From NCBI GenBank assembly GCA_024515975.1, contig JAMSKV010000006.1, positions 1-64,000 on the forward strand: a stretch of 64,000 nt of DNA. Reading direction: 5' to 3'. Source of the stretch: Endosaccharibacter trunci (GTDB taxonomy: Bacteria; Pseudomonadota; Alphaproteobacteria; Acetobacterales; Acetobacteraceae). The translations under genes and the position numbers were made by a program. The notes under the pieces are model-generated. The model had not been told where the DNA came from. It made no database searches and saw only the letters and a program-made list of their open reading frames with translations. This document shows, in pieces, positions 18,070-26,434 of the stretch. Within the stretch, counting starts at the first letter, position 1, and each line of letters starts with the position of its first letter.

Positions 18070-19011
18070 ATGCGCGAACCTATCACGACAATCCCGGCCG
18101 GGTTGCTTCTGGTTTGCGCATGGCTGAATCCGGCCGCCGCCTCCCCCCGGAATGACACGCCCCAGGCCGCTGCTCCGGCCGCGCCCATTCGCATCGTCGC
18201 CGCCGAGAACATGTGGGGCGCGCTCGCCGAGCGTCTGGGCGGGGAGCATGTGAGGGTTCGCAGCATTCTGAGCAACCCCGACCAGGACCCGCATCTGTTC
18301 GAGGTCAGCCCCGGTGTCGCCCGCGCGGTTGCCGGGGCGGATATCGTGATCCGCAACGGCATCGGCTACGACCCGTGGATGAAGGGGCTGCTGGCCGCGC
18401 GCGGCAAGCCGCCTGCCGAGGAGCTGTGCGTGGCCGACCTGGCGGGCCGCCATGACGGGGACAACCCGCATCTCTGGTACGATCCGGCCGTGATGCCGAT
18501 GGTGGCGCGGGCCTTGTCCGCCCGGCTCGCCAAGGAGGACCCTGCCGATTCCGACTTCTATGCCGAGCGTCTGCAGCAGGTTCTTGCGGCGATCGCGCCC
18601 GTTTCCGAACGCGTCGCCGCCATGCGGGCCCGGTTCGCCGGCACCCCCGTGACCGCCACCGAGCCGGTGTTCGGTCTGATGGCGGAGGCGATCGGGCTCG
18701 ACATGCGCAATCGCCGTTTCCAGCTCGCGGTGATGAACGACACCGAGCCCGCAGCCTCCGACGTGGCGGCGATGGAGACCGATCTGCGCCAGCATCGCGT
18801 GCGCCTGCTGATCTTCAACAGCCAGGCCAGCGACAGCGCCGCCGACCGGCTGAAGCGGATCGCGCTTCAGAGCGGCGTTCCCGTGGTGGGCGTTTCCGAG
18901 ACCGAGCCGGCCGGGGAAAGCTACGAGAGCTGGATGCTGCGTCAGCTCGATGCCGTGGCGTCGGCGCTGCAATCCGGTCAGAGCGGCCGGGCGGAGCCGG
19001 CCGGCCGGTGA
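18070..19011 (+). CDS. znuA: Zinc ABC transporter substrate-binding protein
   Basis: This is a periplasmic zinc-binding protein of the cluster 9 (ZnuA/TroA) family, 313 residues, with an N-terminal signal peptide (LLLVCAWLNPAAA). Metal-ligand regions are DQDPHLFEV and DNPHLWYDP, with a late Glu/Asp region. The His-rich loop usual in ZnuA between the first two ligands is missing; only RHDGDNPH remains. ATG 18070 follows GGAGGG. It overlaps znuC by 4 bp. Confidence 0.92.
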   Translation: MREPITTIPAGLLLVCAWLNPAAASPRNDTPQAAAPAAPIRIVAAENMWGALAERLGGEHVRVRSILSNPDQDPHLFEVSPGVARAVAGADIVIRNGIGYDPWMKGLLAARGKPPAEELCVADLAGRHDGDNPHLWYDPAVMPMVARALSARLAKEDPADSDFYAERLQQVLAAIAPVSERVAAMRARFAGTPVTATEPVFGLMAEAIGLDMRNRRFQLAVMNDTEPAASDVAAMETDLRQHRVRLLIFNSQASDSAADRLKRIALQSGVPVVGVSETEPAGESYESWMLRQLDAVASALQSGQSGRAEPAGR

Positions 19012-19790
19012 CGGATGCGGTTCTCTTCGACGGGGTTCGCCTGGAGCATCCCGGCGGCCGCGTGGTCCTGTCCGGGGTCGATCTGCGGATTCCCGCCGGC
19101 GCCTTCGTCGGCCTGCTGGGCGCCAACGGCGCCGGCAAGACCACGCTGATGCGCGCCATTCTGGGTCTGTTGCCGCCGCGCGCCGGCAGCATCGCCCTGT
19201 TCGGACGACGCGCTGCGCGCGGCAGCAACCTGGTCGGCTACATGCCGCAGATGCGCGCCGCGCTGAGCGTCAGCCTGTCCGGGCGGGCGCTGGTATCCGC
19301 CGCCGTGAACGGGCGTCGCTGGGGCACGGCTCTGCCCGTGGCGTCGCGCAGGCGCGAGGTGGACCGCGTGCTGGAGCTGGTGGGGGCGGAGGCGCTGGCG
19401 TCGCGTCCGCTCGACGAACTCTCCGGCGGCGAGCGGCAGCGTCTGCTGCTGGCGCAATGCCTGATCGGCGATCCGCGGCTGCTGCTGCTGGACGAGCCCT
19501 TGAACAGTCTCGATCCGTCGCGTCAGGCGGAGCTCGTGGCGTTGGTGCGTCGCCTGCAGCGCGAGCACGGCATCACAGTGCTGTTCAGCGCCCATGAGCT
19601 GAATCCGCTCCTGGGGGCGCTGGATCAGGTGCTGTACCTGGCCGGGGGCCATGCGGCCCTAGGCAGCGTCGATTCCGTGGTCACCAGCGAGACCCTGTCA
19701 CGCCTCTATGGCGCGCCTATCGAGGTGATCCGGTCCGGCGGGCGCATCTTCGTTCTGCCGGGCGCGCCCGGCCTGGAGCGCGCCGCCTGA
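19008..19790 (+). CDS. znuC: Zinc ABC transporter ATP-binding protein
   Basis: The 260-residue ABC ATPase has Walker A GANGAGKTTL, the signature LSGGERQRLLLAQ, Walker B LLLLDEPLNSLD and the H-loop FSAHELN. It starts at GTG 19008 inside the znuA stop and its stop overlaps the znuB start, so znuABC is one coupled operon. It energises zinc import through ZnuB. Confidence 0.95.
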   Translation: MTDAVLFDGVRLEHPGGRVVLSGVDLRIPAGAFVGLLGANGAGKTTLMRAILGLLPPRAGSIALFGRRAARGSNLVGYMPQMRAALSVSLSGRALVSAAVNGRRWGTALPVASRRREVDRVLELVGAEALASRPLDELSGGERQRLLLAQCLIGDPRLLLLDEPLNSLDPSRQAELVALVRRLQREHGITVLFSAHELNPLLGALDQVLYLAGGHAALGSVDSVVTSETLSRLYGAPIEVIRSGGRIFVLPGAPGLERAA

Positions 19791-20632
19791 TGCTGTCCGG
19801 CCTGTTCTCCTTCGGCTTCATGATCAACGCCTTTCTGGCGACGACCGCCGTGGCGCTGGTGGCCGGGCCGGTGGGCTATGTCCTGGTCCTGCGTCAGCAG
19901 AGTTTCGCCGGCCACGCCCTGTCGCATGTGGGATTCACCGGGGCCACAGGAGCGGTCCTGCTGGGGCTGCCGCCGCTCTGGGGGCTGGTCGGCATGACGC
20001 TGCTGGCCGGGCTGGCGATGGGGCTGCTCGGCGAGCGCCTGGCCGGGCGCGACGTGGCGATCGGGCTCGTGCTGGCGCTCTCGCTGGGTCTCGGCCTGCT
20101 GTTCCTGCATTTCTTCACCGCCTACGCATCGCAGGCGACGGCGCTCCTGTTCGGCAACGTGTTCGGCGTCGACCGGCCCACGCTGCTGACCCTGGCGGGG
20201 CTCGGCCTCGTCACCCTGGCCGGCCTGGCGGCGATCGCCCGGCCGCTGCTGTTCGCGAGCCTGCAGCCGGAGCTGGCCGAGGCGCGCGGCGTGCCGGTGC
20301 GCCTGGTGTCGGTGCTGTTTCTGGGTCTGGTGGCGCTGGCAACGGCGGGCTGCGCGCAGATCATCGGCGTTCTGCTGGTGTTCACGCTGATGGTGGCGCC
20401 CGCCGCGACCGCCCAGCGCCTGAGCGGACGGCTGGGGATCGGCGTGGGCATGGCGCTGTCCGCCGCCCTGGCCTTGCTCCAGGGCTGGGGCGGACTCGTT
20501 CTCGCCTACGAGACCGATTGGCCGGCCTCGTTCTGGATCACCGCGCTCAGCGGCGCGTGCTACGGGCTGGCTTTGCTGCGGCGGCCGTTTCGGTCGCGGC
20601 GGCGGGGGCCAGATCCTCTTCCAGCACGATGA
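19790..20632 (+). CDS. znuB: Zinc ABC transporter permease
   Basis: The 280-residue integral membrane protein of the ABC-3 family has about eight hydrophobic segments, including GYVLVLRQQSFAGHALSHVG, typical of ZnuB. It starts at ATG 19790, overlapping the znuC stop by one base. The C-terminal Arg-rich tail (RRPFRSRRRGPDPL) is encoded in DNA that also codes the 3' end of the convergent DUF3126 gene. Confidence 0.94.
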   Translation: MLSGLFSFGFMINAFLATTAVALVAGPVGYVLVLRQQSFAGHALSHVGFTGATGAVLLGLPPLWGLVGMTLLAGLAMGLLGERLAGRDVAIGLVLALSLGLGLLFLHFFTAYASQATALLFGNVFGVDRPTLLTLAGLGLVTLAGLAAIARPLLFASLQPELAEARGVPVRLVSVLFLGLVALATAGCAQIIGVLLVFTLMVAPAATAQRLSGRLGIGVGMALSAALALLQGWGGLVLAYETDWPASFWITALSGACYGLALLRRPFRSRRRGPDPLPAR

Positions 20633-20813
20633 TGTTGATCGAGAAGGAGGTTTCGCCCTCGTCCTCGTCGCGATGCACCGTGCCGATCACCTCGGAGCCG
20701 ACCGCCAGCTCCACCGTGGCGCCCTTGCGCGGCGGGGCGACCACATTGATCTTCTGGTTGTCGAGCAGCTGACGCAGATAGGCCTGCACGCGTGCGATAT
20801 CGTTTCCGGTCAT
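20547..20813 (-). CDS. DUF3126 family small protein
   Basis: The 88-residue protein (MTGNDIARVQAYLRQLLDNQ, then KINVVAPPRKGATVELAVG) matches the small alphaproteobacterial DUF3126 family of unknown function. ATG 20813 is the family start. The last ~28 residues (Ala-rich, ending KPARSTRR) are in the 86 bp that overlap the convergent znuB 3' end, and are probably an extension beyond the conserved domain. Confidence 0.85.
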   Translation of the reverse strand: MTGNDIARVQAYLRQLLDNQKINVVAPPRKGATVELAVGSEVIGTVHRDEDEGETSFSINIIVLEEDLAPAAATETAAAAKPARSTRR

Positions 20814-21036
20814 TCTGGTTTCCGATCTGTCGGGAAAGCGTTGGCGGGGTGGATAGGCCGGAAACGCGCCGGAAGGAACCCGGGATGCGAGGCGGCAATG
20901 GTGCGGCAGGCGCCGTCCTGCCGGGAGCCGGCCCTGGCAACGACGCTCCAACCCTGGACGCATCGACGCGTTTCCTCACGCAGGCCCGAACAGGAGCGGA
21001 GGCCGCGCCGGGCGACCGAGGGCAGGGGAGACACCA

Positions 21037-21228
21037 GTGATCGATCTGAATACGGCGACGGCGGCGGAGCTGGATATCGTGCCGGCCCTGAAAGGCCACA
21101 GCTTCGAGATCGTGCGCTATCGCGAGGAACGCGGCCGGTTCACCAGCCTGCGGCAGCTGGACGAAGTACCGGGCCTGTGCGGCAAGACGGAGGGCGTCGC
21201 GGATATGGTCACCGTCACGAAAACCTGA
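21037..21228 (+). CDS. Small helix-hairpin-helix (ComEA-like) protein
   Basis: The 63-residue protein begins MIDLNTATAAELDIVPALKG and contains SLRQLDEVPGLCGKTEGVAD, the pattern of a single helix-hairpin-helix pair as in the ComEA/DNA-uptake and UvrC-type DNA-binding module. GGGGAG (21025-21030) lies 6 bp before GTG 21037. It has no signal peptide or membrane segment, so it is not a full ComEA. Non-specific DNA binding is the likely activity, its role unknown. Confidence 0.8.
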   Translation: MIDLNTATAAELDIVPALKGHSFEIVRYREERGRFTSLRQLDEVPGLCGKTEGVADMVTVTKT

Positions 21229-21252
21229 CCCGCGACCCTCCCTCTGCCGACG

Positions 21253-21768
21253 TCAGCTGCCGGACAGCGACTCGGCAGCGGTGAGGTTGGATTCCAGCAC
21301 CGGCACGCCCTGCGCCGCGTATGTCTTCAAAGCCGGGTTGGCGCCGCTGGCGGCTTCGGTCTGGTAGGCCTGCAGCAGCGCCTTCTGGCGGGTGATCTCG
21401 GCAGCGATGTAGCCCTTGTCGAACGCCGCGCCGCTTTGCTGCGACAGGGTGTTGATCGCGGCGAGCTGGTCCGGGCTGGCGGAGCTGGGCACGGTGATGC
21501 CGGCCTTGGTCGCCGCTGCGCGCAGGCCGGCGTTCATGTTGTCGAAATCGGACAGCATGCGCGTCGCGAAGCTCTTGGTGGCCGGCGCCATCGCCTTGGA
21601 GGTGGCGTAACCCGCAGCCAGCTCTTCCGCCATGCCGCCCTGGAACGCGGTCTGCACGAAGCCGGCGTCGCCCGTCGCGGTGGGGCCGCTTTCCGTTCCG
21701 GCGGGGCCGGCGCAGGCGGCCACAGTCAGGAGGGGGAGAAGCAGAAGCGCGTGCTTGCGTCGAATCAT
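21253..21768 (-). CDS. DUF4142 lipoprotein
   Basis: The 171-residue protein starts MIRRKHALLLLPLLTVAACA, a lipoprotein signal with the lipobox Cys. The mature part is the helical ferritin-like DUF4142 domain (AGFVQTAFQGGMAEELAAGY to YAAQGVPVLESNL). Members are periplasmic and often linked to stress; the function is not established. It converges with the HHH gene. Confidence 0.88.
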   Translation of the reverse strand: MIRRKHALLLLPLLTVAACAGPAGTESGPTATGDAGFVQTAFQGGMAEELAAGYATSKAMAPATKSFATRMLSDFDNMNAGLRAAATKAGITVPSSASPDQLAAINTLSQQSGAAFDKGYIAAEITRQKALLQAYQTEAASGANPALKTYAAQGVPVLESNLTAAESLSGS

Positions 21769-21930
21769 GCCGATGCATCCAACTCTGGAGGAATGGCGGA
21801 GCGCGACGGGATCGCCGTGTCCCGGTTCCGTTCGTAACAATTTCCGCCACGGTATGTTGCGATAACAGCAAGGATGTCCCGGATTTAACCTCGTCGCAGT
21901 GTCTGCGCGAGGCAGCCGGAGCCTTTCGGC

Positions 21931-24390
21931 TCAGGCATCCGGCGGATCGAGCAGGGCCCGCAGAACGCTGTCCGACAGGGCCTGCTGCGAGAAGCATCGC
22001 GCGGCCAGCGCCTGCTGCGCGCCGGAGCGTTCCCGCCAGAGCCGGTCGTCGGTCAGCAGAGCGGCCAGTGCGTCGGCGATCCGGTCGGGGTCGTCGGAAA
22101 CCGAGGCGACGCTTTCCAGCTCCGCGATACCCTCGGCGCCGATCGGCGTGGTGACGAGCGGCAGCCCATGGGCCAGGGCCTCCACCACCTTGCCCTTGAC
22201 GCCGGCCCCGGCGCGCAACGGCACCACCGCGGCACGTGCTTCGCGATACTGTGCCCGGAGCGCGTCCTCGCTGAGCGCGCCCGTCACCGTGATGCCGTCG
22301 CCGGCCAGCGCCTGGACCGCCCGCGTGGGATGCGAGCCCGCCAGGACCAGGCTCGCATCCGGCACGATGCGCCGCAGCCGCGGCAGGATGTCGGCTGCAA
22401 GCCAGCACGCGGCGTCGATATTGGGGGGGTGGGCGAAGCCGGCGACGAACAGCACGGTCCGGCCAGGCGGCGGGGCGGGGCGTGCCGGCGCGCGGTCGAA
22501 CGCGAACGGCACGATGGCGCGGGCCCTGGCCTGCGGCACCGCGGCGCGCACCCGTTCGGCCTCCACCGCCGAGGGATAGATCACGGTGTCGAACAGCGCC
22601 CAGAGCGCATGTTCGCGCCGTTCCATTGCGTCCGCCTCCCGGGACAGCGCCGCATCGTCGGTGAGCGCGGCCTGACGGCGCATGCGCAGATGGTGGATGT
22701 CATGGCCGTAGAAGGACAGGCGGGCCGTGGTGCGTGTCATCAGCCCGGACAGGAATTCCGGCGCCACGGCAGGGCGCATGACAAGGGCGTGGTCGAACTG
22801 GTGGCCCTCACGGCCGATCCATTCGTCGAAACCGAGCGGCAGGCGATGATCGAGCACGACGATGCCCATCGTCTCAAGGATCGGCGTGTACTCGTTGCGC
22901 TGCCGGTTGGCGGGCCAGAACCGCACCACCCAGCCCGCGTCGCGCAAGGCGCGCAGGATGGCGAGCGTGGAGCGCGACCCGGCGTCGCGGTCCGGCTCCG
23001 GCACGTAATGGTCGATCACCAGGATGGTGAAAGCATGCCGGGCGTGTTCGGCGGCGCGCATCGGCTGCTGGCCGCTGGGGAAGTGTTCGGAGGCCAGCAG
23101 CTTGGGCCAGCGCGACAGGAAGCGGTGCCGGTTCACCTCCTGGTTCTGCTTGATCCCGGCCGTGATGTCGGTGCCGTGCGAGACGCCCTCGTGGTGGATC
23201 ACCAGGCTGGATGGCTGTACCAGCACGCGCAGGCCACGGGCGCGGATGCGGAAGGCGAGGTCGGTATCCTCGTAATAGGCCGGGGCGAACACCGGATCGA
23301 ACCCGTCCAGCGCCTCGAACAGGTCGCGCCGGAGCAGCATGGCGGCGCCGGACACGTAATCGGTATCGCGCAGCGTGGCGTATTCCGGGCGGTTGGCGTC
23401 GTCGTTGCGGCCGTAATTCCAGCCGGTTCCGTCCTGCCAGATGATGCCGCCGGCTTCCTGCAGACGCCCATCCGGGAACAGGAGCTTGGCGCCGACCAGG
23501 CCCGCGCGCGGGACCGCCTCGATCGCCCGGACCAGGGCGTCGAGAAAGCCGGGCATCGGTTCCGTATCGTTGTTGAGAAACAGCAGATACCGGCCGCGCG
23601 CGCTGAGGGCGGCCTCGTTGCAGTTGTGCAGAAACCCCAGATTGCGCGCGTTCCGGAGCAGCCGCAGGCCGCCCACCTGGGCGAGCAGGTCGATCGCGGG
23701 GTCGCCGGAGGCGTCTTCCGCGACGATCACCTCGAACGGGGTGAGGGTTTCCGCGGCGGCGATGGCGCGCAGGCAGCGCAGCGTGACCGGAACCTGTCCG
23801 AAACAAGGGACGATGACCGAGACCGAGGGCGTGTCGCTGGTGGGCAGGTCGAGCGGCGGGTCGAGACGGGCAGGCGCCGGCAGGGCGGGTGCTCGAACCG
23901 CCGGTCCGCCCGGCGGCAGGAGCGGGCCGGCCGCGGGCGCCGCGCTGCCCTGGGCCGCCTGGAGCGCGTGCCAGTCCCTGCGCGCCGCGAGGCGTTTCTT
24001 CCACTGGCCGGTCAGCGTCCACCAGCCGGCTTTGGCGGCACGCCGGCCCATGCGGGCGAGGCGCGGGTGCCGGTCCAGCATGCGGCGCAGCGGCCAGCTC
24101 GCGCGCCAGACGACACTGTTCTCGATGGCGCCGAGCTGGGCTCGCAGCCCATCGAGCGCCGCGTCGCGCGCCTCCACGGCTGCCTGCAGGACGGCCACAC
24201 GGTCGAGGGCGTCGGGCGGCGCCGCGCACCGGGCTTCGGCGTCGATCCGAAGGACGCGCTCGTGATTCTCGGATTGGCGGATGGTCAGCAGGCGGCTTTC
24301 CGCCAGCAGCAGGGCCTGGCGCAGCGCGGCGATCTCGGCCTGCGCTTCATCCAGTTCGGGGACGGGTGGTTCGGGCGCGAGATCGCTCAT
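21931..24390 (-). CDS. Two-domain glycosyltransferase (GT2 plus GT4-like)
   Basis: The 819-residue protein has, in order: an N-terminal helical/coiled-coil region (1-110); a linker; a GT2 GT-A domain from about 185 to 430 (VSVIVPCFGQVPVTLRCLRA, LLFLNNDTEP as the DxD-like site, YYEDTDLAFRIRARG); and a C-terminal GT-B-like domain from about 455 to the end (GRTVLFVAGFAHPPNIDA and LRAGAGVKGKVVEALAHGLP). It has no membrane segment and is probably a cytoplasmic enzyme assembling a surface polysaccharide. It is a single gene, so the sugars cannot be inferred. Confidence 0.88.
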   Translation of the reverse strand: MSDLAPEPPVPELDEAQAEIAALRQALLLAESRLLTIRQSENHERVLRIDAEARCAAPPDALDRVAVLQAAVEARDAALDGLRAQLGAIENSVVWRASWPLRRMLDRHPRLARMGRRAAKAGWWTLTGQWKKRLAARRDWHALQAAQGSAAPAAGPLLPPGGPAVRAPALPAPARLDPPLDLPTSDTPSVSVIVPCFGQVPVTLRCLRAIAAAETLTPFEVIVAEDASGDPAIDLLAQVGGLRLLRNARNLGFLHNCNEAALSARGRYLLFLNNDTEPMPGFLDALVRAIEAVPRAGLVGAKLLFPDGRLQEAGGIIWQDGTGWNYGRNDDANRPEYATLRDTDYVSGAAMLLRRDLFEALDGFDPVFAPAYYEDTDLAFRIRARGLRVLVQPSSLVIHHEGVSHGTDITAGIKQNQEVNRHRFLSRWPKLLASEHFPSGQQPMRAAEHARHAFTILVIDHYVPEPDRDAGSRSTLAILRALRDAGWVVRFWPANRQRNEYTPILETMGIVVLDHRLPLGFDEWIGREGHQFDHALVMRPAVAPEFLSGLMTRTTARLSFYGHDIHHLRMRRQAALTDDAALSREADAMERREHALWALFDTVIYPSAVEAERVRAAVPQARARAIVPFAFDRAPARPAPPPGRTVLFVAGFAHPPNIDAACWLAADILPRLRRIVPDASLVLAGSHPTRAVQALAGDGITVTGALSEDALRAQYREARAAVVPLRAGAGVKGKVVEALAHGLPLVTTPIGAEGIAELESVASVSDDPDRIADALAALLTDDRLWRERSGAQQALAARCFSQQALSDSVLRALLDPPDA

Positions 24391-24454
24391 GCGATCGGTT
24401 TAGATCAGGCCGCGGGCGGGAGGAAATCGCCCGAAGGATTAATCGGGACGGCGT

Positions 24455-24805
24455 TCAGCCCAGGTTGCGCCTGCTCGCGACCAGTTCGAGTTCGATGCCT
24501 GTGTCGGGCGTGTCGAGCTGCGCGACCATGCGGAGCGTCGCGGCGGGGCGGGCATCGCCGAACACATCGCGCAGAACGGGAAAGCAGGTGGAGAAGGCGG
24601 CGGAATCGCGCACCAGATAGACGACGTGGGTGACGTCCTCGATCGACAGGCCTTCGGCCCGCAGCAGGTCGGCGCCGTTGGCGAAGGCCTGACGGCACTG
24701 GTCCGACACGCTGGCGCCGACCATGTCGCGGCCAGGCGTCGCGCCGGTCACGCGGCAGACGTGCTGGCGGCGTCGCGGGTAGGAAATGCTCGAGGGACAA
24801 GACAT
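24455..24805 (-). CDS. Rid-family (YjgF/YER057c) protein
   Basis: The 116-residue protein has the RidA-fold pattern DQCRQAFANGADLLRAEGLS, VTHVVYLVRD, and PAATLRMVAQ. The Arg that in true RidA follows the Pro-Ala (PARS) and binds the substrate carboxylate is replaced (PAAT), so imine deaminase activity is doubtful. GGAG lies 8 bp before ATG 24805. It is divergent from hprK. Confidence 0.88.
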   Translation of the reverse strand: MSCPSSISYPRRRQHVCRVTGATPGRDMVGASVSDQCRQAFANGADLLRAEGLSIEDVTHVVYLVRDSAAFSTCFPVLRDVFGDARPAATLRMVAQLDTPDTGIELELVASRRNLG

Positions 24806-24874
24806 CGTTCCGGCTCCCCAATCCTAATGTCACAGATGCGTCATGAAATGACGCACTGCAACAGGGAAAAGCCG

Positions 24875-25348
24875 ATGGTTGATGAGGTTTCATTCCGCGT
24901 GGCCGGTTCGACGCTGCATGCGAGCTGCGTAGCGCGCGGTGGAAAGGCCGTGCTGATCCTCGGGCCGAGCGGATCGGGGAAGTCGGATCTGGCGCTGAGG
25001 CTGATGGATCGCGGCTTTGCTCTGGTGGCGGACGATCGCGTGCGCCTGCGCGGCGGGATGGCGGAGCCGCCCGAGACGCTGCGGGGGCTGATCGAGGTCA
25101 GGGGGGTGGGCATCGTCCGCGTTCCGCCCGTGTTTCCCCTGCCGGTGGCGCTGGTGGTCCGTTTGTCGGACGCAGTGCCGCGCCTGCCGGAACCGGTGTC
25201 CTGCCCAGTGCTGGGTGCAGCGCTGGACCTCCCCGCGATCGCGCTTTCCGCATGGGAGACGTCGGCGGTTCTCAAGGTGGAGATCGCGCTCGATTGCGTG
25301 CTGGGGAACAGGACGCTGGAGACGGGATTTACAGTGCAAAGCATGTGA
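24875..25348 (+). CDS. hprK: HPr kinase/phosphorylase, short form
   Basis: The 157-residue protein contains only the C-terminal catalytic domain of HprK, as is usual in alphaproteobacteria. It has the P-loop GPSGSGKSDLALRL, Walker B LVADDRV and the HprK signature IEVRGVGIVRV. It phosphorylates a Ser of HPr (likely S52 of the ptsH product 1.2 kb downstream). ATG 24875 is favoured by family fit; in-frame ATGs slightly upstream are possible. Confidence 0.92.
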   Translation: MVDEVSFRVAGSTLHASCVARGGKAVLILGPSGSGKSDLALRLMDRGFALVADDRVRLRGGMAEPPETLRGLIEVRGVGIVRVPPVFPLPVALVVRLSDAVPRLPEPVSCPVLGAALDLPAIALSAWETSAVLKVEIALDCVLGNRTLETGFTVQSM

Positions 25349-25585
25349 TTTCAGCATGGCGGAACTGTGACGGATACATGACAGGTGGGTCAGAATCCTG
25401 TCGCAAGCCCTTCATCCGTCCCATATTGGGGGAAACCATCTCGCTTCCGTGCGAACCGGCGCCGCATGTTTCCGTTTCGATATGCCTGGACAGAGCCGGT
25501 TTGGTGCTGCGATGGCTCCGATTGACGGAAACAGGGAGCCTCGCCGCTTCGGCGACTGGATTGTCTTTGTAATGGTTCTCGAACG
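25349..25585. other. Intergenic region between hprK and EIIA, no rapZ
   Basis: These 237 bases hold no convincing gene. In many alphaproteobacteria rapZ lies between hprK and the EIIA gene; here I see neither a P-loop nor any rapZ-like fragment. Confidence 0.55.
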
Positions 25586-26074
25586 ATGATCGGCCTCGTT
25601 CTCATCACCCATGGCGAAATCGGCGCGGCCCTGGCAGCGGCGGCAGAGCATGTGGTCGGACCGCAGCACCAGCTCCACTGTCTGTCGATCGGCGCCGATG
25701 ACGACATCCAGGAGCGGCGCCGCGACCTGCAGCAGGCCGTTTCCGCCGTGGACCATGGTGACGGCGTGGTGGTCCTGACCGACATGTTCGGCTCTACGCC
25801 CTCCAACCTCGCCGTGGCGATGCTGGACCGGAGCGCGGGCATCGAGGTCATCGCCGGCGTGAACCTTCCGATGCTGGTGAAGCTCTGCAAGGTCCGCTCG
25901 GACCGCACGCTGGCCGAGTGCGTGGCCGTCGCCGAGCTGGCCGGGCGGAAATATATCGCGGCCGCCTCGTCCCTGCCGGCGGATTGCCTGGGCGGGGCAG
26001 CGTGCTGCCAGATGAATGCGGAGCCGATCCTGCGTCCCGTCACCGCCGAGCGCGCGCCCGCTCTCGCCAGCTGA
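25586..26074 (+). CDS. PTS EIIA component, mannose-type
   Basis: The 162-residue protein is a mannose-family EIIA. MIGLVLITHGEIG places the phospho-acceptor His at residue 9, and VVLTDMFGSTPSNLA is the conserved loop. No EIIB, EIIC or EIID is nearby, so it probably takes part in a regulatory relay rather than sugar import. It precedes ptsH by 11 bp. The rapZ gene that often lies between hprK and this gene is absent. Confidence 0.92.
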   Translation: MIGLVLITHGEIGAALAAAAEHVVGPQHQLHCLSIGADDDIQERRRDLQQAVSAVDHGDGVVVLTDMFGSTPSNLAVAMLDRSAGIEVIAGVNLPMLVKLCKVRSDRTLAECVAVAELAGRKYIAAASSLPADCLGGAACCQMNAEPILRPVTAERAPALAS

Positions 26075-26085
26075 GCCGGGACAGC

Positions 26086-26379
26086 ATGGCCGCGCCGGCC
26101 GACCGGCTTCGACGCAGCGTGACCATCGTCAATCTACGCGGGCTGCATGCTCGCGCCGCCGCCCGCTTCGTCGTGGCGGCCGAACGCTTCGCCACGCCTG
26201 TGGACGTGTCCAAAGGTGGCGAGACGGTTTCCGCCCGATCCATCATGGGGTTGATGATGCTGGGCGCCGGTCGTGGCGCCACCATCACGCTGGAAGCGGA
26301 TGCGGATGGCTGGGATGCGCAACAGGCGCTGGATGCGCTGGCGCTTCTGGTCGAATCCGGGTTCGATGAGGGAGAATAG
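26086..26379 (+). CDS. ptsH: Phosphocarrier protein HPr
   Basis: The 97-residue protein has the active-site motif RGLHARAA with H21 and the regulatory Ser motif ARSIMGLMMLGAG with S52. It accepts phosphate from EI and passes it to EIIA; HprK can modify S52. ATG 26086 gives the usual length with a short N-terminal extension. Confidence 0.96.
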   Translation: MAAPADRLRRSVTIVNLRGLHARAAARFVVAAERFATPVDVSKGGETVSARSIMGLMMLGAGRGATITLEADADGWDAQQALDALALLVESGFDEGE

Positions 26380-26434
26380 GTCCCGGCCTGGAGCGCGTGC
26401 CTCCGGAGCGTGAGGCCTGGAGCATGAGCCGCCC

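Noticed and set aside
22168-24633. An 821-codon plus-strand frame
   Set aside because: Antisense to the two-domain glycosyltransferase, which has clear catalytic motifs.
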